Source of the DNA: Siphonodentalium dalli
Lineage: Eukaryota; Mollusca; Scaphopoda; Gadilida; Siphonodentaliidae
Assembly (NCBI GenBank): GCA_032622095.1
Contig: CP136061.1
Span: forward strand, 262,416,077 to 262,480,076
Length of the DNA: 64,000 nucleotides
Reading direction: 5' to 3'
Both the position numbers and the translations under genes were made by a program. Below are positions 1 to 14,535 of this stretch, in pieces. Under the pieces are notes generated by a model, which saw only the letters and a program-made list of their open reading frames with translations, did not search any database and was not told the DNA's origin. Each line of letters begins with the position of its first letter. Positions within the stretch are counted from its first letter, which is position 1.

Positions 1-3000
1 TAGTTGACTTAGGGTTTCACCGCACGGGCTCCAATTTGGGGTTCACCATGTTAAGGGCCCATCATAGAGAATTGGTAGGAGTCTAAATATCTGGATTCTT
101 GGGATATAATATGAATGTTGGAACATAGATGAATCGTCCTGCTTCCCTATATGACTAGTATATAGTTGACTTAGGGTTTTATCGCACGGGCTCCAATTTG
201 GGGTTCACCATGTTAAGGGCCCATCATAGAGAATTGGTAGGAGTCTAAATATCTGGATTCTTGCGATATAATATGAACGTTGGGACATATATGAATCGTC
301 CTGCATCCCTATATGACTAATATATAGTTGACTTAGGGTTTCACCGCACAGGCTCCAATTTGGGGTTCACCATGTTAAGGGCCCATCATAGAGAATTGGT
401 AGGAGTCTAAATATCTGGATTCTTGCGATATAATATGAACGTTAGGACATATATGAATCGTCCTGCATCCGTACATGACTAATATATAGTTGACTTAGGG
501 TTTCACCGCACGGGCTCCAATTTGGGGTTCACCATGTTAAGGGCCCATCATAGAGAATTGGTAGGAGTCTAAATATCTGGATTCTTGGGATATAATATGA
601 ATGTTGGAACATAGATGAATCGTCCTGCTTCCCTATATGACTAATATATAGTTGACTTAGGTTTTTATCGCACGGGCTCCAATTTGGGGTTCACCATGTT
701 AAGGGCCCATCATAGAGAATTGGTAGGAGTCTAAATATCTGGATTCTTGCGATATAATATGAACGTTGGGACATATATGAATCGTCCTGCATCCGTACAA
801 GAGTAATTTATAGTTGACTTAGGGTTTTACCGCACGGGCTCCAATTTGGGGTTCACCATGTTAAGGGCCCATCATAGAGAATTGGTAGGAGTCTAAATAT
901 CTGGATTCTTGCGATATAATATGAACGTTGGGACATATATGAATCGTCCTGCATCCCTATATGACTAATATATAGTTGACTTTATAGGGTTTCACCGCAC
1001 GGGCTCCAATTTGGGGTTCACCATGTTAAGGGCCCATCATAAAGAATTGGTAGGAGTCTAAATATCTGGATTCTTGCGATATAATATGAACGTTAGGACA
1101 TATATGAATCATCCTGCATCTGTACATGACTAATATATAGTTGACTTAGGGTTTCACCGCACGGGCTCCAATTTGGGGTTCACCATGTTAAGGGCCCATC
1201 ATAGAGAATTGGTAGGAGTCTAAATACCTGGATTCTTGGGATATAATATGAATGTTGGAACATAGATGAATCGTCCTGCTTCCCTATATGACTAATATAT
1301 AGTTGACTTAGGTTTTTATCGCACGGGCTCCAATTTGGGGTTCACCATGTTAAGGGCCCATCATAGAGAATTGGTAGGAGTCTAAATATCTGGATTCTTG
1401 CGATATAATATGAACGTTGGGACATATATGAATCGTCCTGCATCCGTACAAGACTAATTTATAGTTGACTTAGGGTTTTACCGCACGGGCTCCAATTTGG
1501 GGTTCACCATGTTAAGGGCCCATCATAGAGAATTCGTAGGAGTCTAAATATCTGGATTCTTGCGATATAATATGAACGTTGGGACATATATGAATCGTCC
1601 TGCATCCCTATATGACTAATATATAGTTGACTTAGGGTTTCACCGCACGGGCTCCAATTTGGGGTTCACCATGTTAAGGGCCCATCATAGAGAATTGGTA
1701 GGAGTCTAAATATCTGGATTCTTGCGATATAATATGAACGTTAGGACATATATGAATCGTCCTGCATCCGTACATGACTAATATATAGTTGACTTAGGGT
1801 TTCACCGCACGGGCTCCAATTTGGGGTTCACCATGTTAAGGGCCCATCATAGAGAATTGGTAGGAGTCTAAATACCTGGATTCTTGGGATATAATATGAA
1901 TGTTGGAACATAGATGAATCGTCCTGCTTCCCTATATGACTAATATATAGTTGACTTAGGGTTTTATCGCACGGGCTCCAATTTGGGGTTCACCATGTTA
2001 AGGGCCCATCATAGAGAATTGGTAGGAGTCTAAATATCTGGATTCTTGGGATATAATATGAACGTTGGGACATATATGAATCGTCCTGCATCCGTACATG
2101 ACTAATATATAGTTGACTTAGGGTTTCACCGCACGGGCTCCAATTTGGGGTTCACCATGTTAAGGGCCCATCATAGAGAATTGGTAGGAGTCTAAATATC
2201 TGGATTCTTGGGCTATAATATGAATGTTGGAACATATATGAATCGTCCTGCATCCCTATATGACTAATATATAGTTGACTTAGGGTTTCACTGCACGGGC
2301 TCCAATTTGGGGTTCACCATGTTAAGGGCCCATCATATAGAATGGGTAGGAGTCTAAATATCTGGATTCTTGCGATATAATATGAACGTTGGGACATATA
2401 TGAATTGTCCTGCATCCCTATATGACTAATATATAGTTGACTTAGGGTTTTACCGCACGGGCTCCAATTTGGGGTTCACCATGTTAAGGGCACATCATAG
2501 AGAATTGGTAGGAGTCTAAATATCTGGATTATTGGGATATAATATGAACGTTGGGACATATATGAATCGTCCTGCATCCATACATGACTAATATATAGTT
2601 GACTTAGGGTTTCACCGCACGGGCTCCAATTTGGGGTTCACCATGTTAAGGGCCCATCATAGAGAATTGGTAGGAGTCTAAATATCCGGATTCTTGCGAT
2701 ATAATATGAACGTTGGGACATATATGAATCGTCCTGCATCCCTATATGACTAATATATAGTTGACTTAGGGTTTCACCGCACAGGCTCCAATTTGGGGTT
2801 CACCATGTTAAGGGCCCATCATAGAGAATTGGTAGGAGTCTAAATATCTGGATTCTTGCGATATAATATGAACGTTGGAACATATATGAATCGTCCTGCA
2901 TCCGTACATGACTAATATATAGTTGACTTAGGGTTTCACCGCACGGGCTCCAATTTGGGGTTCACCATGTTAAGGGCCCATCATAGAGAATTGGTAGGAG

Positions 3001-6000
3001 TCTAAATATCTGGATTCTTGCCATATAATATGAACGTTGGGACATATATGAATCGTCCTGCATCCCTATATGACTAATATATAGTTGACTTAGGGTTTCA
3101 CCGCACGGGCTCCAATTTGGGGTTCACCATGTTAAGGGCCCATCATAGAGAATTGGTAGGAGTCTAAATATCTGGATTCTTGGGATATAATATGAATGTT
3201 GGAACATATATGAATCGTCCTGCATCCCTATATGACTAATATATAGTTGACTTAGGGTTTTACCGCACGGGCTCCAATTTGGGGTTCACCATGTTAAGGG
3301 CCCATCATAGAGAATTGGTAGGAGTCTAAATATCTGGATTCTTGGGATATTATATGAACGTTGGGACATATATGAATCGTCCTGCATCCGTACATGACTA
3401 ATATATAGTTGACTTAGGGTTTCACCGCACGGGCTCCAATTTGGGGTTCACCATGTTAAGGGCCCATCATAGATAATTGGTAGGAGTCTAAATATCTGGA
3501 TTCTTGCGATATAATATGAACGTTGGGACATATATGAATCGTCTTGCATCCGTACATGACTAATATATAGTTGACTTAGGGTTTCACCGCACGGGCTCCA
3601 ATTTGGGGTTCACCATGTTAAGGGCCCATCATAGAGAATTGGTAGGAGTCTAAATATCTGGATTCTTGCGATATAATATGAACGTTGGGACATATATGAA
3701 TCGTCCTGCCTCCGTACATGACTAATATATAGTTGACTTAGGGTTTCACCGCACGGGCTCCAATTTGGGGTTCACCATGTTAAGGGCCCATCATAGAGAA
3801 TTGGTAGGAGTCTAAATATCTGGATTCTTGCGATATAATATGAACGTTGGGACATATATGAATCGTCCTGCATCCGTACATGACTAATATATAGTTGACT
3901 TAGGGTTTCACCGCACGGGCTCCAATTTGGGGTTCACCATGTTAAGGGCCCATCATAGAGAATTGGTAGGAGTCTAAATATCTGGATTCTTGCGATATAA
4001 TATGAACGTTGGGACATATATGAATCGTCCTGCCTCCGTACATGACTAATATATAGTTGACTTAGGGTTTCACCGCACGGGCTCCAATTTGGGGTTCACC
4101 ATGTTAAGGGCCCATCATAGAGAATTGGTAGGAGTCTAAATATCTGGATTCTTGCGATATAATATGAACGTTGGGACATATATGAATCGTCCTGCATCCC
4201 TATATGACTAATATATAGTTGACTTAGGGTTTCACCGCACGGGCTCCAATTTGGGGTTCACCATGTTAAGGGCCCATCATAGAGAATTGGTAGGAGTCTA
4301 AATATCTGGATTCTTGGGATATAATATGAATGTTGGAACATATATGAATCGTCCTGCATCCCTATATGACTAATATATAGTTGACTTAGGGTTTTACCGC
4401 ACGGGCTCCAATTTGGGGTTCACCATGTTAAGGGCCCATCATAGAGAATTGGTAGGAGTCTAAATATCTGGATTCTTGCGATATAATATGAACGTTGGGA
4501 CATATATGAATCGTCCTGCATCCCTATATGACTAATATATAGTTGACTTAGGGTTTTACCGCACGGGCTCCAATTTGGGGTTCACCATGTTAAGGGCCCA
4601 TCATAGAGAATTGGTAGGAGTCTAAATATCTGGATTCTTGGGATATAATATGAATGTTGGGACATATATGAATCGTCCTGCATCCCTATATGACTAATAT
4701 ATAGTTGACTTAGGGTTTCACCGCACGGGCTCCAATTTGGGGTTCACCATGTTAAGGGCCCATCATATAGAATGGGTAGGAGTCTAAATATCTGGATTCT
4801 TGCGATATAATATGAACGTTGGGACATATATGAATCGTCCTGCATCCCTATATGACTAATATATAGTTGACTTAGGGTTTTACCGCACGGGCTCCAATTT
4901 GGGGTTCACCATGTTAAGGGCACATCATAGAGAATTGGTAGGAGTCTAAATATCTGGATTATTGGGATATAATACGAACGTTGGGACATATATGAATCGT
5001 CCTGCATCCGTACATGACTAATATATAGTTGACTTAGGGTTTCACCGCACCGGCTCCAATTTGGGGTTCACCATGTTAAGGGCCCATCATAGAGAATTGG
5101 TAGGAGTCTAAATATCCGGATTCTTGCGATATAATATGAACGTTGGGACATATATGAATCGTCCTGCATCCCTATATGACTAATATATAGTTGACTTAGG
5201 GTTTCACCGCACAGGCTCCAATTTGGGGTTCACCATGTTAAGGGCCCATCATAGAGAATTGGTAGGAGTCTAAATATCTGGATTCTTGCGATATAATATG
5301 AACGTTGGAACATATATGAATCATCCTGCATCCGTACATGACTAATATATAGTTGACTTAGGGTTTCACCGCACGGGCTCCAATTTGGGGTTCACCATGT
5401 TAAGGGCCCATCATAGAGAATTGGTAGGAGTCTAAATATCTGGATTCTTGCCATATAATATGAACGTTGGGACATATATGAATCGTCCTGCATCCCTATA
5501 TGACTAATATATAGTTGACTTAGGGTTTCACCGCACGGGCTCCAATTTGGGGTTCACCATGTTAAGGGCCCATCATAGAGAATTGGTAGGAGTCTAAATA
5601 TCTGGATTCTTGGGATATAATATGAATGTTGGAACATATATGAATCGTCCTGCATCCCTATATGACTAATATATAGTTGACTTAGGGTTTTACCGCACGG
5701 GCTCCAATTTGGGGTTCACCATGTTAAGGGCCCATCATAGAGAATTGGTAGGAGTCTAAATATCTGGATTCTTGCGATATAATATGAACGTTGGGACATA
5801 TATGAATCGTCCTGCATCCGTACATGACTAATATATAGTTGACTTAGGGTTTCACCGCACGGGCTCCAATTTGGGGTTCACCATGTTAAGGGCCCATCAT
5901 AGAGAATTGGTAGGAGTCTAAATATCTGGATTCTTGCGATATAATATGAACGTTGGGACATATATGAATCGTCCTGCCTCCGTACATGACTAATATATAG

Positions 6001-9000
6001 TTGACTTAGGGTTTCACCGCACGGGCTCCAATTTGGGGTTCACCATGTTAAGGGCCCATCATAGAGAATTGGTAGGAGTCTAAATATCTGGATTCTTGCG
6101 ATATAATATGAACGTTGGGACATATATGAATCGTCCTGCATCCCTATATGACTAATATATAGTTGACTTAGGGTTTCACCGCACGGGCTCCAATTTGGGG
6201 TTCACCATGTTAAGGGCCCATCATAGAGAATTGGTAGGAGTCTAAATATCTGGATTCTTGGGATATAATATGAATGTTGGAACATATATGAATCGTCCTG
6301 CATCCCTATATGACTAATATATAGTTGACTTAGGATTTTACCGCACGGGCTCCAATTTGGGGTTCACCATGTTAAGGGCCCATCATAGAGAATTGGTAGG
6401 AGTCTAAATATCTGGATTCTTGCGATATAATATGAACGTTGGGACATATATGAATCGTCCTGCATCCCTATATGACTAATATATAGTTGACTTAGGGTTT
6501 TACCGCACGGGCTCCAATTTGGGGTTCACCATGTTAAGGGCCCATCATAGAGAATTGGTAGGAGTCTAAATATCTGGATTCTTGGGATATAATATGAATG
6601 TTGGGACATATATGAATCGTCCTGCATCCCTATATGACTAATATATAGTTGACTTAGGGTTTCACCGCACGGGCTCCAATTTGGGGTTCACCATGTTAAG
6701 GGCCCATCATAGAGAATTGGTAGGAGTCTAAATATCTGGATTCTTGGGATATAATATGAATGTTGGGACATATATTAATCGTCCTGCATCCCTATATGAC
6801 TAATATATAGTTGACTTAGGGTTTCACCGCACGGGCTCCAATTTGGGGTTCACCATGTTAAGGGCCCATCATATAGAATGGGTAGGAGTCTAAATATCTG
6901 GATTCTTGCGATATAATATGAACGTTGGGACATATATGAATCGTCCTGCATCCCTATATGACTAATATATAGTTGACTTAGGGTTTCACCGCACGGGCTC
7001 CAATTTGGGGTTCACCATGTTAAGGGCCCATCATAGAGAATTGGTAGGAGTCTAAATATCTGGATTCTTGCGATATAATATGAACGTTGGGACATATATG
7101 AATCGTCCTGCATCCCTATATGACTAATATATAGTTGACTTAGGGTTTCACCGCACGGGCTCCAATTTGGGGTTCACCATGTTAAGGGCCCATCATAGAG
7201 AATTGGTAGGAGTCTAAATATCTGGATTCTTGCGATATAATATGAACATTAGGACATATATGAATCGTCCTGCATCCGTACATGACTAATATATAGTTGA
7301 CTTAGGGTTTCACCGCACGGGCTCCAATTTGGGGTTCACCATGTTAAGGGCCCATCATAGAGAATTGGTAGGAGTCTAAATACCTGGATTCTTGGGATAT
7401 AATATGAATGTTGGAACATAGATGAATCGTCCTGCTTCCCTATATGACTAATATATAGTTGACTTAGGGTTTTATCGCACGGGCTCCAATTTGGGGTTTA
7501 CCATGTTAAGGGCCCATCATAGAGAATTGGTAGGAGTCTAAATATCTGGATTCTTGGGATATAATATGAATGTTGGAACATATATGAATCGTCCTGCATC
7601 CCTATATGACTAATATATAGTTGACTTAGGGTTTCACTGCACGGGCTCCAATTTGGGGTTCACCATGTTAAGGGCCCATCATATAGAATGGGTAGGAGTC
7701 TAAATATCTGGATTCTTGCGATATAATATGAACGTTGGGACATATATGAATCGTCCTGCATCCCTATATGACTAATATATAGTTGACTTAGGGTTTTACC
7801 GCACGGGCTCCAATTTGGGATTCACCATGTTAAGGGCACATCATAGAGAATTGGTAGGAGTCTAAATATCTGGATTATTGGGATATAATATGAACGTTGG
7901 GACATATATGAATCGTCCTGCATCCGTACATGACTAATATATAGTTGACTTAGGGTTTCACCGCACGGGCTCCAATTTGGGGTTCACCATGTTAAGGGCC
8001 CATCATAGAGAATTGGTAGGAGTCTAAATATCCGGATTCTTGCGATATAATATGAACGTTGGGACATATATGAATCGTCCTGCATCCCTATATGACTAAT
8101 ATATAGTTGACTTAGGGTTTCACCGCACGGGCTCCAATTTGGGGTTCACCATGTTAAGGGCCCATCATAGAGAATTGGTAGGAGTCTAAGTATCTGGATT
8201 CTTGCGATATAATATGAACGTTGGAACATATATGAATCGTCCTGCATCCGTACATGACTAATATATAGTTGACTTAGGGTTTCACCGCACGGGCTCCAAT
8301 TTGGGGTTCACCATGTTAAGGGCCCATCATAGAGAATTGGTAGGAGTCTAAATATCTGGATTCTTGCGATATAATATGAACGTTGGGACATATATGAATC
8401 GTCCTGCATCCCAATATGACTAATATATAGTTGACTTAGTGTTTCACCGCACGGGCTCCAATTTGGGGTTCACCATGTTAAGGGCCCATCATAGAGAATT
8501 GGTAGGAGTCTAAATATCTGGATTCTTGCCATATAATATGAACGTTGGGACATATATGAATCGTCCTGCATCCCTATATGACTAATATATAGTTGACTTA
8601 GGGTTTCACCGCACGGGCTCCAATTTGGGGTTCACCATGTTAAGGGCCCATCATAGAGAATTGGTAGGAGTCTAAATATCTGGATTCTTGGGATATAATA
8701 TGAATGTTGGAACATATATGAATCGTCCTGCATCCCTATATGACTAATATATAGTTGACTTAGGGTTTTACCGCACGGGCTCCAATTTGGGGTTCACCAT
8801 GTTAAGGGCCCATCATAGAGAATTGGTAGGAGTCTAAATATCTGGATTCTTGGGATATAATATGAACGTTGGGACATATATGAATCGTCCTGCATCCGTA
8901 CATGACTAATATATAGTTGACTTAGGGTTTCACCGCACGGGCTCCAATTTGGGGTTCACCATGTTAAGGGCCCATCATAGAGAATTGGTAGGAGTCTAAA

Positions 9001-12000
9001 TATCTGGATTCTTGCGATATAATATGAACGTTGGGACATATATGAATCGTCCTGCCTCCGTACATGACTAATATATAGTTGACTTAGGGTTTCACCGCAC
9101 GGGCTCCAATTTGGGGTTCACCATGTTAAGGGCCCATCATAGAGAATTGGTAGGAGTCTAAATATCTGGATTCTTGCGATATAATATGAACGTTGGGACA
9201 TATATGAATCGTCCTGCATCCGTACATGACTAATATATAGTTGACTTAGGGTTTTATCGCACGGGCTCCAATTTGGGGTTCACCATGTTAAGGGCCCATC
9301 ATAGAGAATTGGTAGGAGTCTAAATATCTGGATTCTTGCGATATAATATGAACGTTGGGACATATATGAATCGTCCTGCCTCCGTACATGACTAATATAT
9401 AGTTGACTTAGGGTTTCACCGCACGGGCTCCAATTTGGGGTTCACCATGTTAAGGGCCCATCATAGAGAATTGGTAGGAGTCTAAATATCTGGATTCTTG
9501 GGATATAATATGAACGTTGGGACATATATGAATTGTCCTGCATCCGTACATGACTAATATATAGTTGACTTAGGGTTTCACCGCACGGGCTCCAATTTGG
9601 GGTTCACCATGTTAAGGGCCCATCATAGATAATTGGTAGGAGTCTAAATATCTGGATTCTTGCGATATAATATGAACGTTGGGACATATATGAATCGTCC
9701 TGCATCCGTACATGACTAATATATAGTTGACTTAGGGTTTCACCGCACGGGCTCCAATTTGGGGTTCACCATGTTAAGGGCCCATCATAGAGAATTGGTA
9801 GGAGTCTAAATATCTGGATTCTTGCGATATAATATGAACGTTGGGACATATATGAATCGTCCTGCCTCCGTACATGACTAATATATAGTTGACTTAGGGT
9901 TTCACCGCACGGGCTCCAATTTGGGGTTCACCATGTTAAGGGCCCATCATAGAGAATTGGTAGGAGTCTAAATATCTGGATTCTTGCGATATAATATGAA
10001 CGTTGGGACATATATGAATCGTCCTGCATCCGTACATGACTAATATATAGTTGACTTAGGGTTTCACCGCACGGGCTCCAATTTGGGGTTCACCATGTTA
10101 AGGGCCCATCATAGAGAATTGGTAGGAGTCTAAATATCTGGATTCTTGCGATATAATATGAACGTTGGGACATATATGAATCGTCCTGCCTCCGTACATG
10201 ACTAATATATAGTTGACTTAGGGTTTCACCGCACGGGCTCCAATTTGGGGTTCACCATGTTAAGGGCCCATCATAGAGAATTGGTAGGAGTCTAAATATC
10301 TGGATTCTTGCGATATAATATGAACGTTGGGACATATATGAATCGTCCTGCATCCCTATATGACTAATATATAGTTGACTTAGGGTTTCACTGCACGGGC
10401 TCCAATTTGGGGTTCACCATGTTAAGGGCCCATCATAGAGAATTGGTAGGAGTCTAAATATCTGGATTCTTGGGATATAATATGAATGTTGGAACATATA
10501 TGAATCGTCCTGCATCCCTATATGACTAATATATAGTTGACTTAGGGTTTTACCGCACGGGCTCCAATTTGGGGTTCACCATGTTAAGGGCCCATCATAG
10601 AGAATTGGTAGGAGTCTAAATATCTGGATTCTTGCGATATAATATGAACGTTGGGACATATATGAATCGTCCTGCATCCCTATATGACTAATATATAGTT
10701 GACTTAGGGTTTTACCGCACGGGCTCCAATTTGGGGTTCACCATGTTAAGGGCCCATCATAGAGAATTGGTAGGAGTCTAAATATCTGGATTCTTGCGAT
10801 ATAATATGAACGTTGGGACATATATGAATCGTCCTGCATCCGTACATGACTAATATATAGTTGACTTAGGGTTTCACCGCACGGGCTCCAATTTGGGGTT
10901 CACCATGTTAAGGGCCCATCATAGAGAATTGGTAGGAGTCTAAATATCTGGATTCTTGCGATATAATATGAACGTTGGGACATATATGAATCGTCCTGCA
11001 TCCGTACATGACTAATATATAGCTGACTTAGGGTTTCACCGCACGGGCTCCAATTTGGGGTTCACCATGTTAAGGGCCCATCATAGAGAATTGGTAGGAG
11101 TCTAAATATCTGGATTCTTGCGATATAATATGAATGTTGGAACATAGATGAATCGTCCTGCTTCCCTATATGACTAATATATAGTTGACTTAGGGTTTTA
11201 TCGCACGGGCTCCAATTTGGGGTTCACCATGTTAAGGGCCCATCATAGAGAATTGGTAGGAGTCTAAATATCTGGATTCTTGCGATATAATATGAACGTT
11301 GGGACATATATGAATCGTCCTACATCCCTATATGACTAATATATAGTTGACTTAGGGTTTCACCGCACGGGCTCCAATTTGGGGTTCACCATGTTAAGGG
11401 CCCATCATAGAGAATTGGTAGGAGTCTAAATATCTGGATTCTTGGGATATAATATGAACGTTGGGACATATATGAATCGTCCTGCATCCGTACATGACTA
11501 ATATATAGTTGACTTAGGGTTTCACCGCACGGGCTCCAATTTGGGGTTCACCATGTTAAGGGCCCATCATAGATAATTGGTAGGAGTCTAAATATCTGGA
11601 TTCTTGCGATATAATATGAACGTTGGGACATATATGAATCGTCCTGCATCCGTACATGACTAATATATAGTTGACTTAGGGTTTCACCGCACGGGCTCCA
11701 ATTTGGGGTTCACCATGTTAAGGGCCCATCATAGAGAATTGGTAGGAGTCTAAATATCTGGATTCTTGCGATATAATATGAACGTTGGGACATATATGAA
11801 TCGTCCTGCCTCCGTACATGACTAATATATAGTTGACTTAGGGTTTCACCGCACGGGCTCCAATTTGGGGTTCACCATGTTAAGGGCCCATCATAGAGAA
11901 TTGGTAGGAGTCTAAATATCTGGATTCTTGCGATATAATATGAACGTTGGGACATATATGAATCGTCCTGCATCCGTACATGACTAATATATAGTTGACT

Positions 12001-14535
12001 TAGGGTTTCACCGCACGGGCTCCAATTTGGGGTTCACCATGTTAAGGGCCCATCATAGAGAATTGGTAGGAGTCTAAATATCTGGATTCTTGCGATATAA
12101 TATGAACGTTGGGACATATATGAATCGTCCTGCCTCCGTACATGACTAATATATAGTTGACTTAGGGTTTCACCGCACGGGCTCCAATTTGGGGTTCACC
12201 ATGTTAAGGGCCCATCATAGAGAATTGGTAGGAGTCTAAATATCTGGATTCTTGCGATATAATATGAACGTTGGGACATATATGAATCGTCCTGCATCCC
12301 TATATGACTAATATATAGTTGACTTAGGGTTTCACTGCACGGGCTCCAATTTGGGGTTCACCATGTTAAGGGCCCATCATAGAGAATTGGTAGGAGTCTA
12401 AATATCTGGATTCTTGGGATATAATATGAATGTTGGAACATATATGAATCGTCCTGCATCCCTATATGACTAATATATAGTTGACTTAGGGTTTTACCGC
12501 ACGGGCTCCAATTTGGGGTTCACCATGTTAAGGGCCCATCATAGAGAATTGGTAGGAGTCTAAATATCTGGATTCTTGCGATATAATATGAACGTTGGGA
12601 CATATATGAATCGTCCTGCATCCCTATATGACTAATATATAGTTGACTTAGGGTTTTACCGCACGGGCTCCAATTTGGGGTTCACCATGTTAAGGGCCCA
12701 TCATAGAGAATTGGTAGGAGTCTAAATATCTGGATTCTTGGGATATAATATGAATGTTGGGACATATATGAATCGTCCTGCATCCCTATATGACTAATAT
12801 ATAGTTGACTTAGGGTTTCACCGCACGGGCTCCAATTTGGGGTTCACCATGTTAAGGGCACATCATAGAGAATTGGTAGGAGTCTAAATATCTGGATTCT
12901 TGGGATATAATATGAATGTTGGGACATATATTAATCGTCCTGCATCCCTATATGACTAATATATAGTTGACTTAGGGTTTCACCGCACGGGCTCCAATTT
13001 GGGGTTCACCATGTTAAGGGCCCATCATATAGAATGGGTAGGAGTCTAAATATCTGGATTCTTGCGATATAATATGAACGTTGGGACATATATGAATCGT
13101 CCTGCATCCCTATATGACTAATATATAGTTGACTTAGGGTTTCACCGCACGGGCTCCAATTTGGGGTTCACCATGTTAAGGGCCCATCATAGAGAATTGG
13201 TAGGAGTCTAAATATCTGGATTCTTGCGATATAATATGAACGTTGGGACATATATGAATCGTCCTGCATCCCTATATGACTAATATATAGTTGACTTAGG
13301 GTTTCACCGCACGGGCTCCAATTTGGGGTTCACCATGTTAAGGGCCCATCATAGAGAATTGGTAGGAGTCTAAATATCTGGATTCTTGCGATATAATATG
13401 AACGTTGGGACATATATGAATCGTCCTGCATCCCTATATGACTAATATATAGTTGACTTAGGGTTTCACCGCACGGGCTCCAATTTGGGGTTCACCATGT
13501 TAAGGGCCCATCATAGAGAATTGGTAGGAGTCTAAATATCTGGATTCTTGCGATATAATATGAACGTTGGGACATATATGAATCGTCCTGCATCCGTACA
13601 TGACTAATATATAGTTGACTTAGGGTTTCACCGCACGGGCTCCAATTTGGGGTTCACCATGTTAAGGGCCCATCATAGAGAATTGGTAGGAGTCTAAATA
13701 TCTGGATTCTTGCGATATAATATGAACGTTGGGACATATATGAATCGTCCTGCATCCGTACATGACTAATATATAGTTGACTTAGGGTTTCACCGCACGG
13801 GCTCCAATTTGGGGTTCACCATGTTAAGGGCCCATCATAGAGAATTGGTAGGAGTCTAAATATCTGGATTCTTGCGATATAATATGAACGTTGGGACATA
13901 TATGAATCGTCCTGCCTCCGTACATGACTAATATATAGTTGACTTAGGGTTTCACCGCACGGGCTCCAATTTGGGGTTCACCATGTTAAGGGCCCATCAT
14001 AGAGAATTGGTAGGAGTCTAAATATCTGGATTCTTGCGATATAATATGAACGTTGGGACATATATGAATCGTCCTGCATCCCTATATGACTAATATATAG
14101 TTGACTTAGGGTTTCACTGCACGGGCTCCAATTTGGGGTTCACCATGTTAAGGGCCCATCATAGAGAATTGGTAGGAGTCTAAATATCTGGATTCTTGCG
14201 ATATAATATGAACGTTGGGACATATATGAATCGTCCTGCATCCCTATATGACTAATATATAGTTGACTTAGGGTTTCACGGCACGGGCTCCAATTTGGGG
14301 TTCACCATGTTAAGGGCCCATCATAGAGAATTGGTAGGAGTCTAAATATCTGGATTCTTGCGATATAATATGAACGTTGGGACATATATGAATCGTCCTG
14401 CATCCGTACATGACTAATATATAGTTGACTTAGGGTTTCACCGCACGGGCTCCAATTTGGGGTTCACCATGTTAAGGGCCCATCATAGAGAATTGGTAGG
14501 AGTCTAAATATCTGGATTCTTGGAATATATTATGA
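1..14535. repeat. 162-bp satellite array (satellite A)
   Basis: Head-to-tail tandem array with a 162-bp period. Taking the phase at TAGTTGACTTAGGG, monomers begin at 1, 163, 325, 487, 649, 811, 973, 1138 and so on, and the last begins at 14422. That makes 89 complete monomers plus a final one cut after about 114 bp. The only net length change I find in 14.4 kb is +3 bp in the monomer starting at 973. Monomers differ at a limited set of sites, such as CCCTATATGAC or CCGTACATGAC near the end and GCGATATAAT or GGGATATAAT in the middle. No monomer has a long open frame. The array continues beyond the left edge of the window. I do not recognise the family. Confidence 0.98.

Noticed and set aside
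1-14535. TTAGGG motif in every 162-bp monomer, suggesting telomeric sequence
   Set aside because: Only one TTAGGG per monomer, within GACTTAGGGTTTCACC, and no TTAGGG tandem anywhere. It is a satellite, not a telomere.
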